Positions 20,183 to 28,839 of a stretch of DNA of 64,000 nucleotides are shown here, in pieces; the stretch's first letter is position 1, and each line of letters starts with the position of its first letter. Below the pieces are notes generated by a model. The model was not told the origin of the DNA. It searched no databases and saw only the letters and a list, made by a program, of their open reading frames with translations. The stretch comes from Nguyenibacter vanlangensis. Its GTDB lineage: Bacteria; Pseudomonadota; Alphaproteobacteria; Acetobacterales; Acetobacteraceae. The stretch lies in contig NZ_CP152276.1 in assembly GCF_038719015.1 (NCBI RefSeq), forward strand, positions 4,171,501 to 4,235,500, read 5' to 3'. Made by a program: the position numbers and the translations under genes.

Positions 20183-21109
20183 ATGGAGGGCATGCGCGAC
20201 CTGGACGCCGCGCGGACGGCGGCGGTACTTCCGTTTGCCGCTCTGGTCGAAACGCTGGAACGCGTCCTGCCGGATTATCTCGCCGGCCGTATCCTGTGCC
20301 CCGAGCGCCAGGTCACGCAGGCCCCGGTCGAGGGCGGGGTGCTGCTGTCCATGCCCTGCGCGGGGCCGGACCTGATGTGCCACAAGCTGCTGACGGTCTA
20401 TCCCGACAATCCAGCGGCGGGGCGGCCCGCCATCCAGGGACAGGTGACCTGCATCGACGGCGCGACGGGACGGGTCCTGTTCGCGATGGACGGCCCGACC
20501 GCGACCGGCCGCCGCACCGCCGCGGTGACGCTGGTCGGCATCCGCCATCTGCTGCCCCAGGCGCCGCGTCGCGCCCTGATCTACGGCACCGGGGCGCAGG
20601 CCGCCGCCCATGTGCTCGCCCTGGCCGAAACCTGGCCCGGGATCGGCCTGGTCATCCAGGGCCGTTCGGCCGGGCGCGAACAGGCGGTGGGCGAACGCAC
20701 CGGGATCGCGGTCGAGGCCGCGTCGTCGGGCGCGGCATGCGATGACGCCGACGTGGTCATCCTGGCGACGACCGCCCGCGCGCCGCTCTATGACCAACCG
20801 GCGCGCGCCGGCCGCCTGGTGGTGGGGGTCGGCGCCTTTCGGCCTGATATGGTGGAAATCGGACCCGTCACCATCGGCGGCAGCGCGCTCTATGTCGACG
20901 ACCCCGCCGGCGCCCCCTCCGAAGCCGGCGACTTCATCCAGGCCGGCGTCGACTGGGAGCGCGTCCATCCGCTGGCCGAAATCCTGACCGGCCACGCCCC
21001 GCCGCTGGACCGGCCGATCCTGTTCAAGAGCGTCGGCTGCGCCGCCTGGGACCTGGCCGCCTGCCACGTCGCCCGGCAGGTCATGGCCCGGGGGACGATG
21101 GCCGTTTAG
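20183..21109 (+). CDS. Ornithine cyclodeaminase/mu-crystallin family protein, probable Delta1-piperideine-2-carboxylate reductase
   Basis: 308-aa NAD(P)-binding protein of the OCD family. GAGGAGG at 20167-20173 supports ATG 20183. An N-terminal ligand domain contains QAPVEGGVLLSMPCAG, followed by KLLTVYPDNP and the Rossmann motif LIYGTGAQAAAHVLAL near residue 135. Family members include ornithine cyclodeaminase, alanine dehydrogenase, ketimine reductases and Delta1-pyrroline/piperideine-2-carboxylate reductases. The preceding pipecolate oxidase-like and aminoadipate dehydrogenase genes favour the last: it would supply L-pipecolate from the D-lysine-derived cyclic imine. This is inference from context. 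Confidence 0.75.
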   Translation: MEGMRDLDAARTAAVLPFAALVETLERVLPDYLAGRILCPERQVTQAPVEGGVLLSMPCAGPDLMCHKLLTVYPDNPAAGRPAIQGQVTCIDGATGRVLFAMDGPTATGRRTAAVTLVGIRHLLPQAPRRALIYGTGAQAAAHVLALAETWPGIGLVIQGRSAGREQAVGERTGIAVEAASSGAACDDADVVILATTARAPLYDQPARAGRLVVGVGAFRPDMVEIGPVTIGGSALYVDDPAGAPSEAGDFIQAGVDWERVHPLAEILTGHAPPLDRPILFKSVGCAAWDLAACHVARQVMARGTMAV

Positions 21110-21139
21110 AGCATCATCGGATAAAGATGCTGGCGCCGG

Positions 21140-23146
21140 TCACATCAGGTCGCGGGCGATCCGTTCGGACCAGTCGCGGCGCGCGACCGGCCGGCCGTTC
21201 TCGAACGCCTCCAATTGTCCGATCAGGTGGAAATGCGTCGTATCCGACGTCATCTCCGTGCGGGTGACGATCTTCGTCATCCAGCCCTCGCGCCCGGTTT
21301 CATAGCTCTGGGTCAGGACATGGCGCGCCGAGAGCGGATCGTCGTCGCAAATCGTCAGGTCCCGCTTGAGACTATGCGAAACGATGCTATCGATCCCGTC
21401 CAGGCGATAGATCCCTTCTCCGAAGACCCCGCCCTGCGCATCGGTGACGTAGCGCATCGTGCCGGTCACGCAGTCCTGCTGGCTGTACCGGGCAATTCGG
21501 CCGGGATCCAGGACCGTCATCGGTGTCGGCGGTCCATGGGCCGGCGGCGGAAAGGCGATGGCGGCGTCCTGCTCCGCCATCGCGCCGCTCCGCCGCGGCA
21601 GCAGCAGCCGTCCGTCCCGCAGTGACAGGGTCGCGGCGTGGGGGGCGGGCCAGATCATCGGCCAATAGGCGGTTCCGATCGCGATCCGCATTCGGTGCCC
21701 CGGGGCGAAGCGATGCCCGCAATCGTTCAGAACGATCGTCAGGTCGAACCATTCGCCCGGCACCCGCGGTTCCGGCGTCTCGTGGCCGTTGCGATGCGTC
21801 AGGTTGGTCACCTGATAGCTGACTCGCGTGGCCCTGCCGTCCGGTGCGACGTCCGACAGGGTCACGACCGCATGCGCCACGGGCACATCCACGGCGGCGC
21901 GCAGCTTCAGGCGCGGCGCGCCCAATATGTCGCAGGACTGTTCCAGCGCGGCGGTCTCGAAGACCAGCGCCCCCCCGCCATCCAGCCGCTGGTCGGTCGG
22001 CATTTCGCCGACGCAGCCGGTACCCATCCATTCGCCGCCGGCGCGGCCATGGCTCTGGGGCGAGCGGATGCGCATCACCGCGTCGCCGCCATCGGCCGGG
22101 CCCAGCCCATGGTCCGCGCGCAGATGCAGGGTCAGCGGCGCGATCTCGGCCGACGGCCAGGCGGTTTCGGCCGCCCACCGGCCGGGAATGGCGGCGCATG
22201 TTCCGTCGGGCGCATAGAAATCGGTGATGTAGGCGCGCAGCATCGGCTCGGCCATGATGCGGGTGTCTTTTCCCTTCAGCCAATGGTCCCACCACCGCAC
22301 GGCCTCCTGCAGGAAGCCGATCGCCGGCCCCGGCGCGCCGTCATGCGGATAGACATGTCCCCACGGACCGATGATCCCGCGCCGCGGCGCCGTCAGATGT
22401 TCCAGCAGGCGCGGCACCGCGTTGGTATAGCTGTCGACCCATCCGCCCACCGCCAGGACGGGGCAGGCGATATCGGCATAATTTTCGCAGACCGAGCCGT
22501 GCTTCCAGTAGGAATCATAGCGCTGGTGCGCCAGCCACTGCGCGGGAAAGAACGGCAGGGCGGCAATCCGCTCCAGCCATTGCGCGCGCCAGTCCGGTCC
22601 CACGATCTCGGGATAGGGCGGCCGCGCCTGGAAGGCCAGCATGATGCTGCCCCACCACAGATTGTCGTTCAGCAGGCAGCCGCCCATGTAATGGATGTCG
22701 TCGGTATAGCGATTGTCGGTGGAATAGACCGTCAAGATGGCCTTCAGGGCCGGCGGCCGGCGCGCCGCCACCTGCAGGCAGTTGAAGCCGCCCCAGGACT
22801 TGCCCATCATGCCCACCGCGCCGGTGCACCAGTCCTGTTCCGCGATCCAGGCGATCACCTCCAGCGCGTCATCCTGCTCCTGCTTCAGATATTCATCCGC
22901 CAGATGCCCGTCGGATTCGCCGCTGCCGCGCATGTCCACCCGCACGCAGGCATAGCCCTGTTGCGCGAAATAGCCGTGCATCGGCTCGTCGCGCACGCGC
23001 GTGCCGTCGCTCTTGCGATAGGGAATATATTCCAAGATGGCGGGTACCGGCATGCGGCCGGCATCCTCGGGCAGCCACAGCCGGGCGGCCAGGCGGCATC
23101 CGTCCGACAGGGGGATCCAGATATGGTTCTCGATATGGACGGACAT
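21140..23146 (-). CDS. CocE/NonD family hydrolase (X-Pro dipeptidyl-peptidase S15-like)
   Basis: Cytoplasmic alpha/beta hydrolase of 668 aa. The catalytic fold shows IWIPLSDGCRLAARLWLPE, EYIPYRKSDG, VRVDMRGSGESDG and the nucleophile elbow GMMGKSWGGFN, with Ser in GKSWGG. The later VGGWVDSYTNAVPRLLEHL segment carries the Asp and GPWGHVYPH the His. The C-terminal jelly-roll domain ends in residues typical of the S15 family. I start at ATG 23146 (MSVHIENHIW); the frame opens further upstream, but that part is unlike the family. It faces the POT peptide transporter in the same direction 76 bp upstream, so peptide import followed by hydrolysis is plausible. Substrate unknown (peptides or esters). 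Confidence 0.87.
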   Translation of the reverse strand: MSVHIENHIWIPLSDGCRLAARLWLPEDAGRMPVPAILEYIPYRKSDGTRVRDEPMHGYFAQQGYACVRVDMRGSGESDGHLADEYLKQEQDDALEVIAWIAEQDWCTGAVGMMGKSWGGFNCLQVAARRPPALKAILTVYSTDNRYTDDIHYMGGCLLNDNLWWGSIMLAFQARPPYPEIVGPDWRAQWLERIAALPFFPAQWLAHQRYDSYWKHGSVCENYADIACPVLAVGGWVDSYTNAVPRLLEHLTAPRRGIIGPWGHVYPHDGAPGPAIGFLQEAVRWWDHWLKGKDTRIMAEPMLRAYITDFYAPDGTCAAIPGRWAAETAWPSAEIAPLTLHLRADHGLGPADGGDAVMRIRSPQSHGRAGGEWMGTGCVGEMPTDQRLDGGGALVFETAALEQSCDILGAPRLKLRAAVDVPVAHAVVTLSDVAPDGRATRVSYQVTNLTHRNGHETPEPRVPGEWFDLTIVLNDCGHRFAPGHRMRIAIGTAYWPMIWPAPHAATLSLRDGRLLLPRRSGAMAEQDAAIAFPPPAHGPPTPMTVLDPGRIARYSQQDCVTGTMRYVTDAQGGVFGEGIYRLDGIDSIVSHSLKRDLTICDDDPLSARHVLTQSYETGREGWMTKIVTRTEMTSDTTHFHLIGQLEAFENGRPVARRDWSERIARDLM

Positions 23147-23222
23147 CCCATATGCTCCCACGGCGCGATGCCGATCGTGAAAGGATCTTGAAACGACAAG
23201 AAGGAAAAAAGTCGCCCGGATG

Positions 23223-24581
23223 CTAGGCGTCCTGGACGACGGCATGCGGGGTGCGCATGATCAGCGGCCGGCAGATCGCCATGGCGGCCACCCCCACGGC
23301 GGTCAGGGCCGCGATCAGCAGCCAATAGGCCGAAATTCCGACGCTGCCCCACATGCCGCCGATCCAGCCGCTGGCCAGATTGCCGGCGAATATGGTCAGA
23401 TACCATACCGCCATCGTCATCGATTCGTATCCCGGCCTTGCCAGGCGCGAGAACAATCCCATCGCCGCCGGGCTGAAATACAGGTCGCCGACTTCCCAGC
23501 CCGCGAAATACAGCGCGGCCAGCCAGGGTGATGGCGCCCGGCCGCCCAGCACGACCGACAGCGCGCCCAGCAGGCACTGCATCGCCAGGATGATCGCCGC
23601 CCCGATCAGCATCTTCGTGCCGGGGCCGGGTTCGCGCCCGGCACGTGCCTGCGCGGACCAGCGCAGGGTCAGGACCGGCGTGCCGATCAGCACCATGGCC
23701 GGCGGTATGGCCTGCAGCCATGCCATGCCGATATCCGACGGGCCGGTGCCCAGCCAGCGGACCAGGGCATTGGCCTGCTGTTCATAGCTGATCCACAGGA
23801 AAACGGACGATATGCTCAGCACTGTCAGCAACGCGGCCGGGTGGCCGCCCGAGACGGCGCGGCGGCCGCGCGACGCCGCCCATTCGGCCTGCCGTTCCGG
23901 CAGATGCCGGGCCCCCAGGACATACAGCGCCAGGCCCAGGATCATGCCCGCCGACGTCGCCATGAAGGCCGCGTTCCACCCCGCCCTCTCGGCCAGCAGG
24001 GCGCAGACCAGGGGGGCGGCGGTGGCCCCGATATTGATCCCGACATAGAAGATCGAAAAGCCGCGTTCGCGCCTGGGATCGTCCGGTTCGTACAGATCCG
24101 CCATCTGCGCCGCGATATTGCCCTTCACCCCGCCCGTGCCGACCACGATCAGCAGCAGCGCCGCCAGGAACCAGCGCGGCGTGGTCAGCAACAGATGCCC
24201 CGCCACGATCAGCAGGCCGCCGCCGATGATCGTGGCCCGCTTGCCGAACAGGCGATCCGCCAGCAGGCCGCCGAGCAGCGGCGTCAGATAGACGAATCCC
24301 GAATATACGCCATAAAGTTCGGACGAGATCCGTACCGTTCCGGCCTGTGCGGGGTCCAGATGCAGCAGGGCGCAGACCGCCTGATATCCCGCGACATGCG
24401 TCGGCGCATCCGGCAGCACCACCGCCGTCATGTAGACGATCAGCATCGCGCGCATGCCGTAGAAGGAAAACCGCTCCCACATCTCGACCAGGAACAGCAG
24501 CACCAGTCCCGGCGGATGGCCGAACAGGATGCGCGGCGACGGTCTCGCGCCCGGCGCCGGCATCAACCCGTTGCCCAGCAT
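23223..24581 (-). CDS. POT/PTR family proton-coupled peptide transporter
   Basis: 452-aa MFS protein with about 12 hydrophobic segments. The PTR2 signature is visible: LVEMWERFSFYGMRAMLIVY near the N terminus includes the ExxER proton-coupling motif (EMWERFSFYG). FYVGINIGATAAPLVCALLAE matches the second PTR2 signature. In proteobacteria such proteins import di- and tripeptides. A second, different POT gene lies at 52869. The downstream gene encodes an S15-type hydrolase. Start ATG 24581; MPAPGARPSP, six codons later, is an alternative. Confidence 0.9.
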   Translation of the reverse strand: MLGNGLMPAPGARPSPRILFGHPPGLVLLFLVEMWERFSFYGMRAMLIVYMTAVVLPDAPTHVAGYQAVCALLHLDPAQAGTVRISSELYGVYSGFVYLTPLLGGLLADRLFGKRATIIGGGLLIVAGHLLLTTPRWFLAALLLIVVGTGGVKGNIAAQMADLYEPDDPRRERGFSIFYVGINIGATAAPLVCALLAERAGWNAAFMATSAGMILGLALYVLGARHLPERQAEWAASRGRRAVSGGHPAALLTVLSISSVFLWISYEQQANALVRWLGTGPSDIGMAWLQAIPPAMVLIGTPVLTLRWSAQARAGREPGPGTKMLIGAAIILAMQCLLGALSVVLGGRAPSPWLAALYFAGWEVGDLYFSPAAMGLFSRLARPGYESMTMAVWYLTIFAGNLASGWIGGMWGSVGISAYWLLIAALTAVGVAAMAICRPLIMRTPHAVVQDA

Positions 24582-24665
24582 GCCGGAAAATATGCCCTCT
24601 CACGCAAGGTCCGCCCTCCTGCAATCGATGCCGGCGACCCGGCATCACCTGTGGCGCCCCGGCCA

Positions 24666-24825
24666 TCAGAGACCGGTCGTGCCGTTCACGACATATTTGC
24701 CGGCCAACGGATAGGCGGTGCCGCCGCAGGTGATGGTGTCGGCATGGACCGAATGGTTGTAGCTGATGCTGCTATAGATCGACAGGCGCGCGCGACGCGC
24801 TGGATGTGACGATCTGCTTCGGCAT
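24666..24825 (-). pseudogene. Frameshifted small gene downstream of the Hsp70-like gene
   Basis: ATG 24825 lies 11 nt after the Hsp70-like stop behind a GGGGGG ribosome-like site, and reads MPKQIVTSSASRAPVDL then TAG at 24772-24774. In another frame the following sequence stays coding-like (SIYSSISYNHSVHADTITC, then GGTAYPLAGKYVVNGTTGL, TGA at 24666-24668). It has strong G/C third positions and no start of its own. Joining the two frames would give a protein of about 53 residues. I do not know the family. It is either a decayed gene, a sequencing indel, or recoding. Confidence 0.45.
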
Positions 24826-24836
24826 GCCCCCCGGCC

Positions 24837-26129
24837 CTATCGGCCCATCAGCGCCAGCCCTTCGGCCACCGAGACGAATTCGCCGCCCCGATCGACCCGG
24901 GCCGCGCCGAACCGGTCGACGAACAGGGCGCGCACCGCCGGGACGAAGGACGTGCCGCCGGTCAGGAACACCCGGTCGATTCCGTCCTCGGTCAGTCCCG
25001 CGTTGGCCAGGGCTTCGCCGATGGCGGCATCGAACTGCGCCAGGTCCGGCGCGATCCAGGATTCGAACTCGGCCCGCGCGATCGCGCGTTCGATCCGGAT
25101 GTCCTTGTAGCTGAAGCGCAGGACCGTGCTGTCGGCGGCCGACAATGCGCTCTTCGCCGCGCCGACCGCGCGATACAGCGCCTGCCCCTGCTGGTCGGCG
25201 ACCAGCATCGCCAGCGCATTCAGTTTCGCGGGGTCGGAGGCCGTGCGCGCCACCTCGGCGATCGCGCGCAGGGTCTGCGGCGTGCGCATCAGCGACAGGC
25301 GGTGCCAGCGCGCCAGGCTGGCATACCATTCGATCGGCACCGGCAGCGGCGCGCCGCCCATGATGCGATAGGTGCCGTCGCGCCCCAGTTCGGGTGATAC
25401 CACCCGGTCGATGATCCGGTAATCGAACTGGTCGCCCGCGATCCCCACCCCGGCATGGCCCAGCGGAACGGCGCGCCCCGCCGCCGGGTCGAAGCGCAGG
25501 ACCGAGAAATCGCTGGTGCCGCCGCCGAAATCGCCGACCAGAATGGTGGCCGGCGCCTGCAGTCGCTGCGCGAAGCGCCAGCCCGCGGCCTCGGGCTCCA
25601 GCGCCACCGCGATCTCGCCGAACCCGGCCGCGCGGAATCCGTCGCGCAGCCGCTGCTCGCCGAACGCATCGTCGGGCGCATCGCCGGCAAAGCGCACCGG
25701 GCGCCCGACAATGGCCTGCGCCTGCGCCGGATCGACCCCTGCCGCGCGCGCCAATCCGGCCACGAACTGCCCGACCAGCATTTCCAGTGTCAGGCGCCGC
25801 CCCAGCAGCCGCGTCTCGCTGAACGAGGTCTGCGCCAGGTACGATTTCATCGACATGATCAGCCGGCTTTCCGCCGGATCGTCCAGATAGGCATCGATCG
25901 CGGCGGCGCCGATCGCCTCGTGCAGCATCAGCCGCCCGCGCTCTTCCTCCTGCCACAGGCACAGCAGCGTGCGGCAGGTTTCGGATTCCGCATGTCCGGG
26001 AAAGGCGAACCGCGCCGTCCGCGTGCCGCCATCCGGGGTCGCGACCACGACGACGCTGTTGGTGGTGCCGAAATCGATGCCGATCCGGGCGCGGGGGGAG
26101 GGCGCGGTGCTGGACATCCGGCGGTGCAT
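24837..26129 (-). CDS. Hsp70-family protein, YegD-like
   Basis: Actin/Hsp70-fold ATPase lacking the DnaK substrate-binding lid. About 430 aa, near the 450 of E. coli YegD. Phosphate 1 motif IGIDFGTTNSVVVVA near the N terminus, phosphate 2 ILVGDFGGGTSDFSVLRF, and the adenosine motif VFLTGGTSFVPAVR near the C terminus are all intact, and MSMKSYLAQTSF matches the YegD subgroup. The start is uncertain: ATG 26129 or 26117, neither with a good ribosome site. It follows alkB by 51 bp on the same strand, so it may be expressed with the ada-alkB operon. Its role is unknown. Confidence 0.85.
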   Translation of the reverse strand: MHRRMSSTAPSPRARIGIDFGTTNSVVVVATPDGGTRTARFAFPGHAESETCRTLLCLWQEEERGRLMLHEAIGAAAIDAYLDDPAESRLIMSMKSYLAQTSFSETRLLGRRLTLEMLVGQFVAGLARAAGVDPAQAQAIVGRPVRFAGDAPDDAFGEQRLRDGFRAAGFGEIAVALEPEAAGWRFAQRLQAPATILVGDFGGGTSDFSVLRFDPAAGRAVPLGHAGVGIAGDQFDYRIIDRVVSPELGRDGTYRIMGGAPLPVPIEWYASLARWHRLSLMRTPQTLRAIAEVARTASDPAKLNALAMLVADQQGQALYRAVGAAKSALSAADSTVLRFSYKDIRIERAIARAEFESWIAPDLAQFDAAIGEALANAGLTEDGIDRVFLTGGTSFVPAVRALFVDRFGAARVDRGGEFVSVAEGLALMGR

Positions 26130-26180
26130 AGGCGCGGCCGTCCATCCTGTCCACCCGCCCATTCCAGGCGTTCCGGCGGG

Positions 26181-26852
26181 CTATCCCGCCCGGCGGAAGG
26201 TCAGGTTCAGCCGTGCCCGCCCCGTCGCCGGATGCTCGCCCTCGGCCAGCGTGTGGATCCCGTGATGGGCCAGGCGCGCGGGCCCGCCCCACGCCACGAC
26301 GTCGCCATGCGCCAGCCGCACGCGCCGCACCGCATCGCCGCGCGCCGTCCCGCCCCACAGGAAGATCGCCGGCAGGCCCAGCGACACCGACACGATCGGC
26401 TGGCCGAAATCGCGCTCATTGCGGTCCTGATGCAGCGTCAGCCGCGTCCCGGGCTCATAACGGTTGATCAGGCAGGCATCGGGCAGGAAGCCGGAAAACC
26501 CGGCCCGCGCCGCAGCCCGCGCCGCCAGCGCGCCGAACAGCGCAGGCATGGCCGGCCAGGGCCGGCCCGACAAAGGATCCTCTGGCGTGTACCGATAGCC
26601 GCGCGCGTCCGACACCCATCCTTCGGCGCCGCAATTGGTCATGGCGACCGACATCATCCGCCCGCCCGGGGTGGACATGCGGCGAAAGGGCGCCAGATCC
26701 GCAATGTCCGCGATGGCGGCCAGCAGGTCCGCCGCCGCCGCGCGCGCGAAGCCCGCCAGCCTGATCGCCCCCGGTCCCAGCACCTCGTCCGGGCCGGGGC
26801 CCAGGTCCAGTTCCCCCAGCCCCTCCGGTTCCCGTCCCGTCCTACGCGGCAT
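26181..26852 (-). CDS. alkB: Alpha-ketoglutarate-dependent DNA dioxygenase AlkB
   Basis: Oxidatively demethylates 1-methyladenine and 3-methylcytosine in DNA. ATG 26852 overlaps the preceding gene by 11 bp and gives 223 aa. Key segments are MTNCGAEGWVSDARGYRY, INRYEPGTRLTLHQDRNERD (Fe ligands His and Asp of HxD), SVSLGLPAIFLWGG, the distal His in LAHHGIHTLAEGEHP, and RLNLTFRRAG with the 2OG-binding Arg residues. It is third in an ada/2OG-dioxygenase/alkB operon. Confidence 0.95.
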   Translation of the reverse strand: MPRRTGREPEGLGELDLGPGPDEVLGPGAIRLAGFARAAAADLLAAIADIADLAPFRRMSTPGGRMMSVAMTNCGAEGWVSDARGYRYTPEDPLSGRPWPAMPALFGALAARAAARAGFSGFLPDACLINRYEPGTRLTLHQDRNERDFGQPIVSVSLGLPAIFLWGGTARGDAVRRVRLAHGDVVAWGGPARLAHHGIHTLAEGEHPATGRARLNLTFRRAG

Positions 26853-27537
26853 CGTGAAACACCATCCCCAGCACATGCCGCCGCCCCGACAGCACCGTGC
26901 CGACCCCATGGCGCATCGTCACGCGATATGGCCCGCGCGCGCCCCGTACCGGCCGGTGATGGACGGCAAACGCCACCGCATCCCCTTGCCGCAGCGGCAC
27001 GCAATCGGCCCGGGACTGCATGCGCGGGCGCTGCTCGGTCAGGATGAAGGCGCCGCCGGTGAAATCCACCTCCGGCTGCGACAGCAGGATGGCGACCTGC
27101 AACGGAAAGACCAGCGCACCGTACAGATCCTGGTGCAGGCAATTATAATCCCCCGGCCCATAGCGCAGCAGCAGCGGCGTCGGCCGGCACTGTCCCCCCG
27201 CATGGCATGCCTGCAGGAAATCCTCGTGCCGCGCCGGAAATCGCGCTGCCTGGCCCAGCCGCGCCTGCCAGTCATTGGCGATGGTGGCCAGCGCCGGATA
27301 CAGTGCCTGCCGCAATTGCGCGACCAGCGGCGGCAGCGGATAGGAAAAATACCGGTATTCCCCGCGCCCGAACCCGTGCCGTTCCATGACCACCCGGGCG
27401 CGGAACCCGTCCGCGCCATCATACAGCGCCGCCAGGTCCGCGGCCTGCGCGGCGTCCAGCAGCCCGGGCATTACCGCCCAGCCCCGGGCGTTCAGGCCCT
27501 CGGCCAGTCCTGCCTGCATCATGCCGGCATCCGTCAC
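26842..27537 (-). CDS. 2-oxoglutarate/Fe(II) oxygenase between ada and alkB
   Basis: 231-aa protein of the 2OG-Fe(II) oxygenase superfamily. It carries LRYGPGDYNCLHQDLYG with the HxD iron pair, FTGGAFILTEQRPRMQSRAD, and a distal histidine in VTMRHGVGTVLSGRRH followed by an Arg pair. It is not AlkB itself (that gene is next) and resembles the prolyl-hydroxylase-like oxygenases commonly annotated in alphaproteobacterial ada operons. Its start overlaps the ada stop (ATGA 27534-27537) and its stop overlaps alkB, so it is translationally locked into the adaptive-response operon. The substrate is unknown; repair-related oxidation is inference. Confidence 0.85.
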   Translation of the reverse strand: MTDAGMMQAGLAEGLNARGWAVMPGLLDAAQAADLAALYDGADGFRARVVMERHGFGRGEYRYFSYPLPPLVAQLRQALYPALATIANDWQARLGQAARFPARHEDFLQACHAGGQCRPTPLLLRYGPGDYNCLHQDLYGALVFPLQVAILLSQPEVDFTGGAFILTEQRPRMQSRADCVPLRQGDAVAFAVHHRPVRGARGPYRVTMRHGVGTVLSGRRHVLGMVFHDAA

Positions 27538-28646
27538 GGCAGCACCGCGCCCTCTCGGGCGATCAGCGCCCGCTTGCGCGCGATCCCCCAGCGATAGCCC
27601 GACAGCGACCCGTCGGTACGCACCACCCGGTGGCAGGGAATGGCCACCGCCAGCGCATTGGCGGCGCAGGCCCCGGCGACGGCGCGCACCGCCTGGGGCG
27701 CACCGATCGCCCGGGCCACGTCGCGATAGGTCGCGACCTGTCCGGGCGGGATCGCCCGCAGCGCCGTCCAGACGCGGCGCTGGAACGCCGTGCCGCGAAT
27801 GTCCAGCGGCAGGTCCAGCCCGGTTCCGGGCGCCTCGACGAATGCCACGACCTGCGCCACCCGCTGCTCATACTCCGCGTCGCCGCCGATCAGCGTCGCC
27901 TTCGGAAACCGATCCTGCAGATCGCGCAGCAGGGCGTCGGGCGCGTCCCCCATCAGGATGGCGCACACGCCCCGCTCGCTGCTGGCCACCAGGATCGCCC
28001 CCAGCGCGCATTGTCCGACCGCGAAATGCAGGCTCTCTCCGGCACCCCCCTTGCGATAGGCGCTCGGCTGCATGCCCAGCGCCCGGTCCGCATGCGCATA
28101 GAACCGGCTGCTCGATCCGAATCCCGCCTCGTACAGCGCCGCGGTTACCGTGGCTCCGCCGGCCAGCGCCGCGCGCAGGCGCCCGTCGCGATGGGCGGCG
28201 GCATAATCATGGGGCGTCAGCCCGGTCTCGGCACGGAACGTCCGATGGAAATGCGCCACGCTCCATCCGCAGGCGGCGGCCAGTTCCTCGGTCGTGGGCA
28301 CGGTCTCGGCCTGTTCGATATGGCGGCATGCGGCGGCGACGATCGCGCACGCCTCCGCCACGGGGGCCGCATCCGGACGGCAGCGGCGGCAGGCGCGGAA
28401 ACCCGCCGCACGTGCTGCCTCCCGGCTGTCATAGATGCGCACATTCTCGGGCCGGGCGGTGCGCGACGGGCAGGACGGGCGGCAATACACGCCCGTGGTC
28501 GTCACCGCGTACCAGAATAATCCGTCCGCCGCACGGTCGCGTGCGACGATCCGCCGCCAGCGCGGGTCCTGATCGGTCGTCTCCGGCACCGGCCGGACGG
28601 CAAGGGGCATATCCATCGGCTGCATCCCGTCTGTCGTGATGTCCAT
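27534..28646 (-). CDS. ada: Ada: methyl-DNA sensor-regulator and O6-methylguanine-DNA methyltransferase
   Basis: Bifunctional adaptive-response protein of about 370 aa. The N-terminal methylphosphotriester-accepting zinc domain has GVYCRPSCPSR and FRACRRCRPD, four Cys in the expected spacing. An AraC-type HTH follows (GWSVAHFHRTFRAETGLTP, ALYEAGFGSSSRFYAH, LGMQPSAYRKGG). The C-terminal methyltransferase has FQRRVWTALRAIPPGQVATY and the acceptor IPCHRVV. The start is taken at ATG 28646; the frame is open upstream and two more ATGs follow within 10 codons. It heads the operon, consistent with autoregulation in the 193-bp upstream gap. Confidence 0.95.
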   Translation of the reverse strand: MDITTDGMQPMDMPLAVRPVPETTDQDPRWRRIVARDRAADGLFWYAVTTTGVYCRPSCPSRTARPENVRIYDSREAARAAGFRACRRCRPDAAPVAEACAIVAAACRHIEQAETVPTTEELAAACGWSVAHFHRTFRAETGLTPHDYAAAHRDGRLRAALAGGATVTAALYEAGFGSSSRFYAHADRALGMQPSAYRKGGAGESLHFAVGQCALGAILVASSERGVCAILMGDAPDALLRDLQDRFPKATLIGGDAEYEQRVAQVVAFVEAPGTGLDLPLDIRGTAFQRRVWTALRAIPPGQVATYRDVARAIGAPQAVRAVAGACAANALAVAIPCHRVVRTDGSLSGYRWGIARKRALIAREGAVLP

Positions 28647-28839
28647 GCCCTCGATCCTGCCGTCTCGCCGGTGGCCCCGCATCCCGGATCCTGCTCCCGA
28701 ATTTCACCCGGTGCGCGCGGCGTGCCCCCATCCGGATCGAGGGAATATTGGCGCCGTCGCCCACCATCGCCACCATCCGGCGCAAATTCCTGGCGCACAT
28801 CCTGCGCCATGCCGTGCCGCATATCCAAAAAGAACCGCC

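Noticed and set aside
28647..28839. Ada box in the ada upstream region
   Set aside because: AT-poor sequence with only a vague AATTTGCGC match; not enough to call a site.
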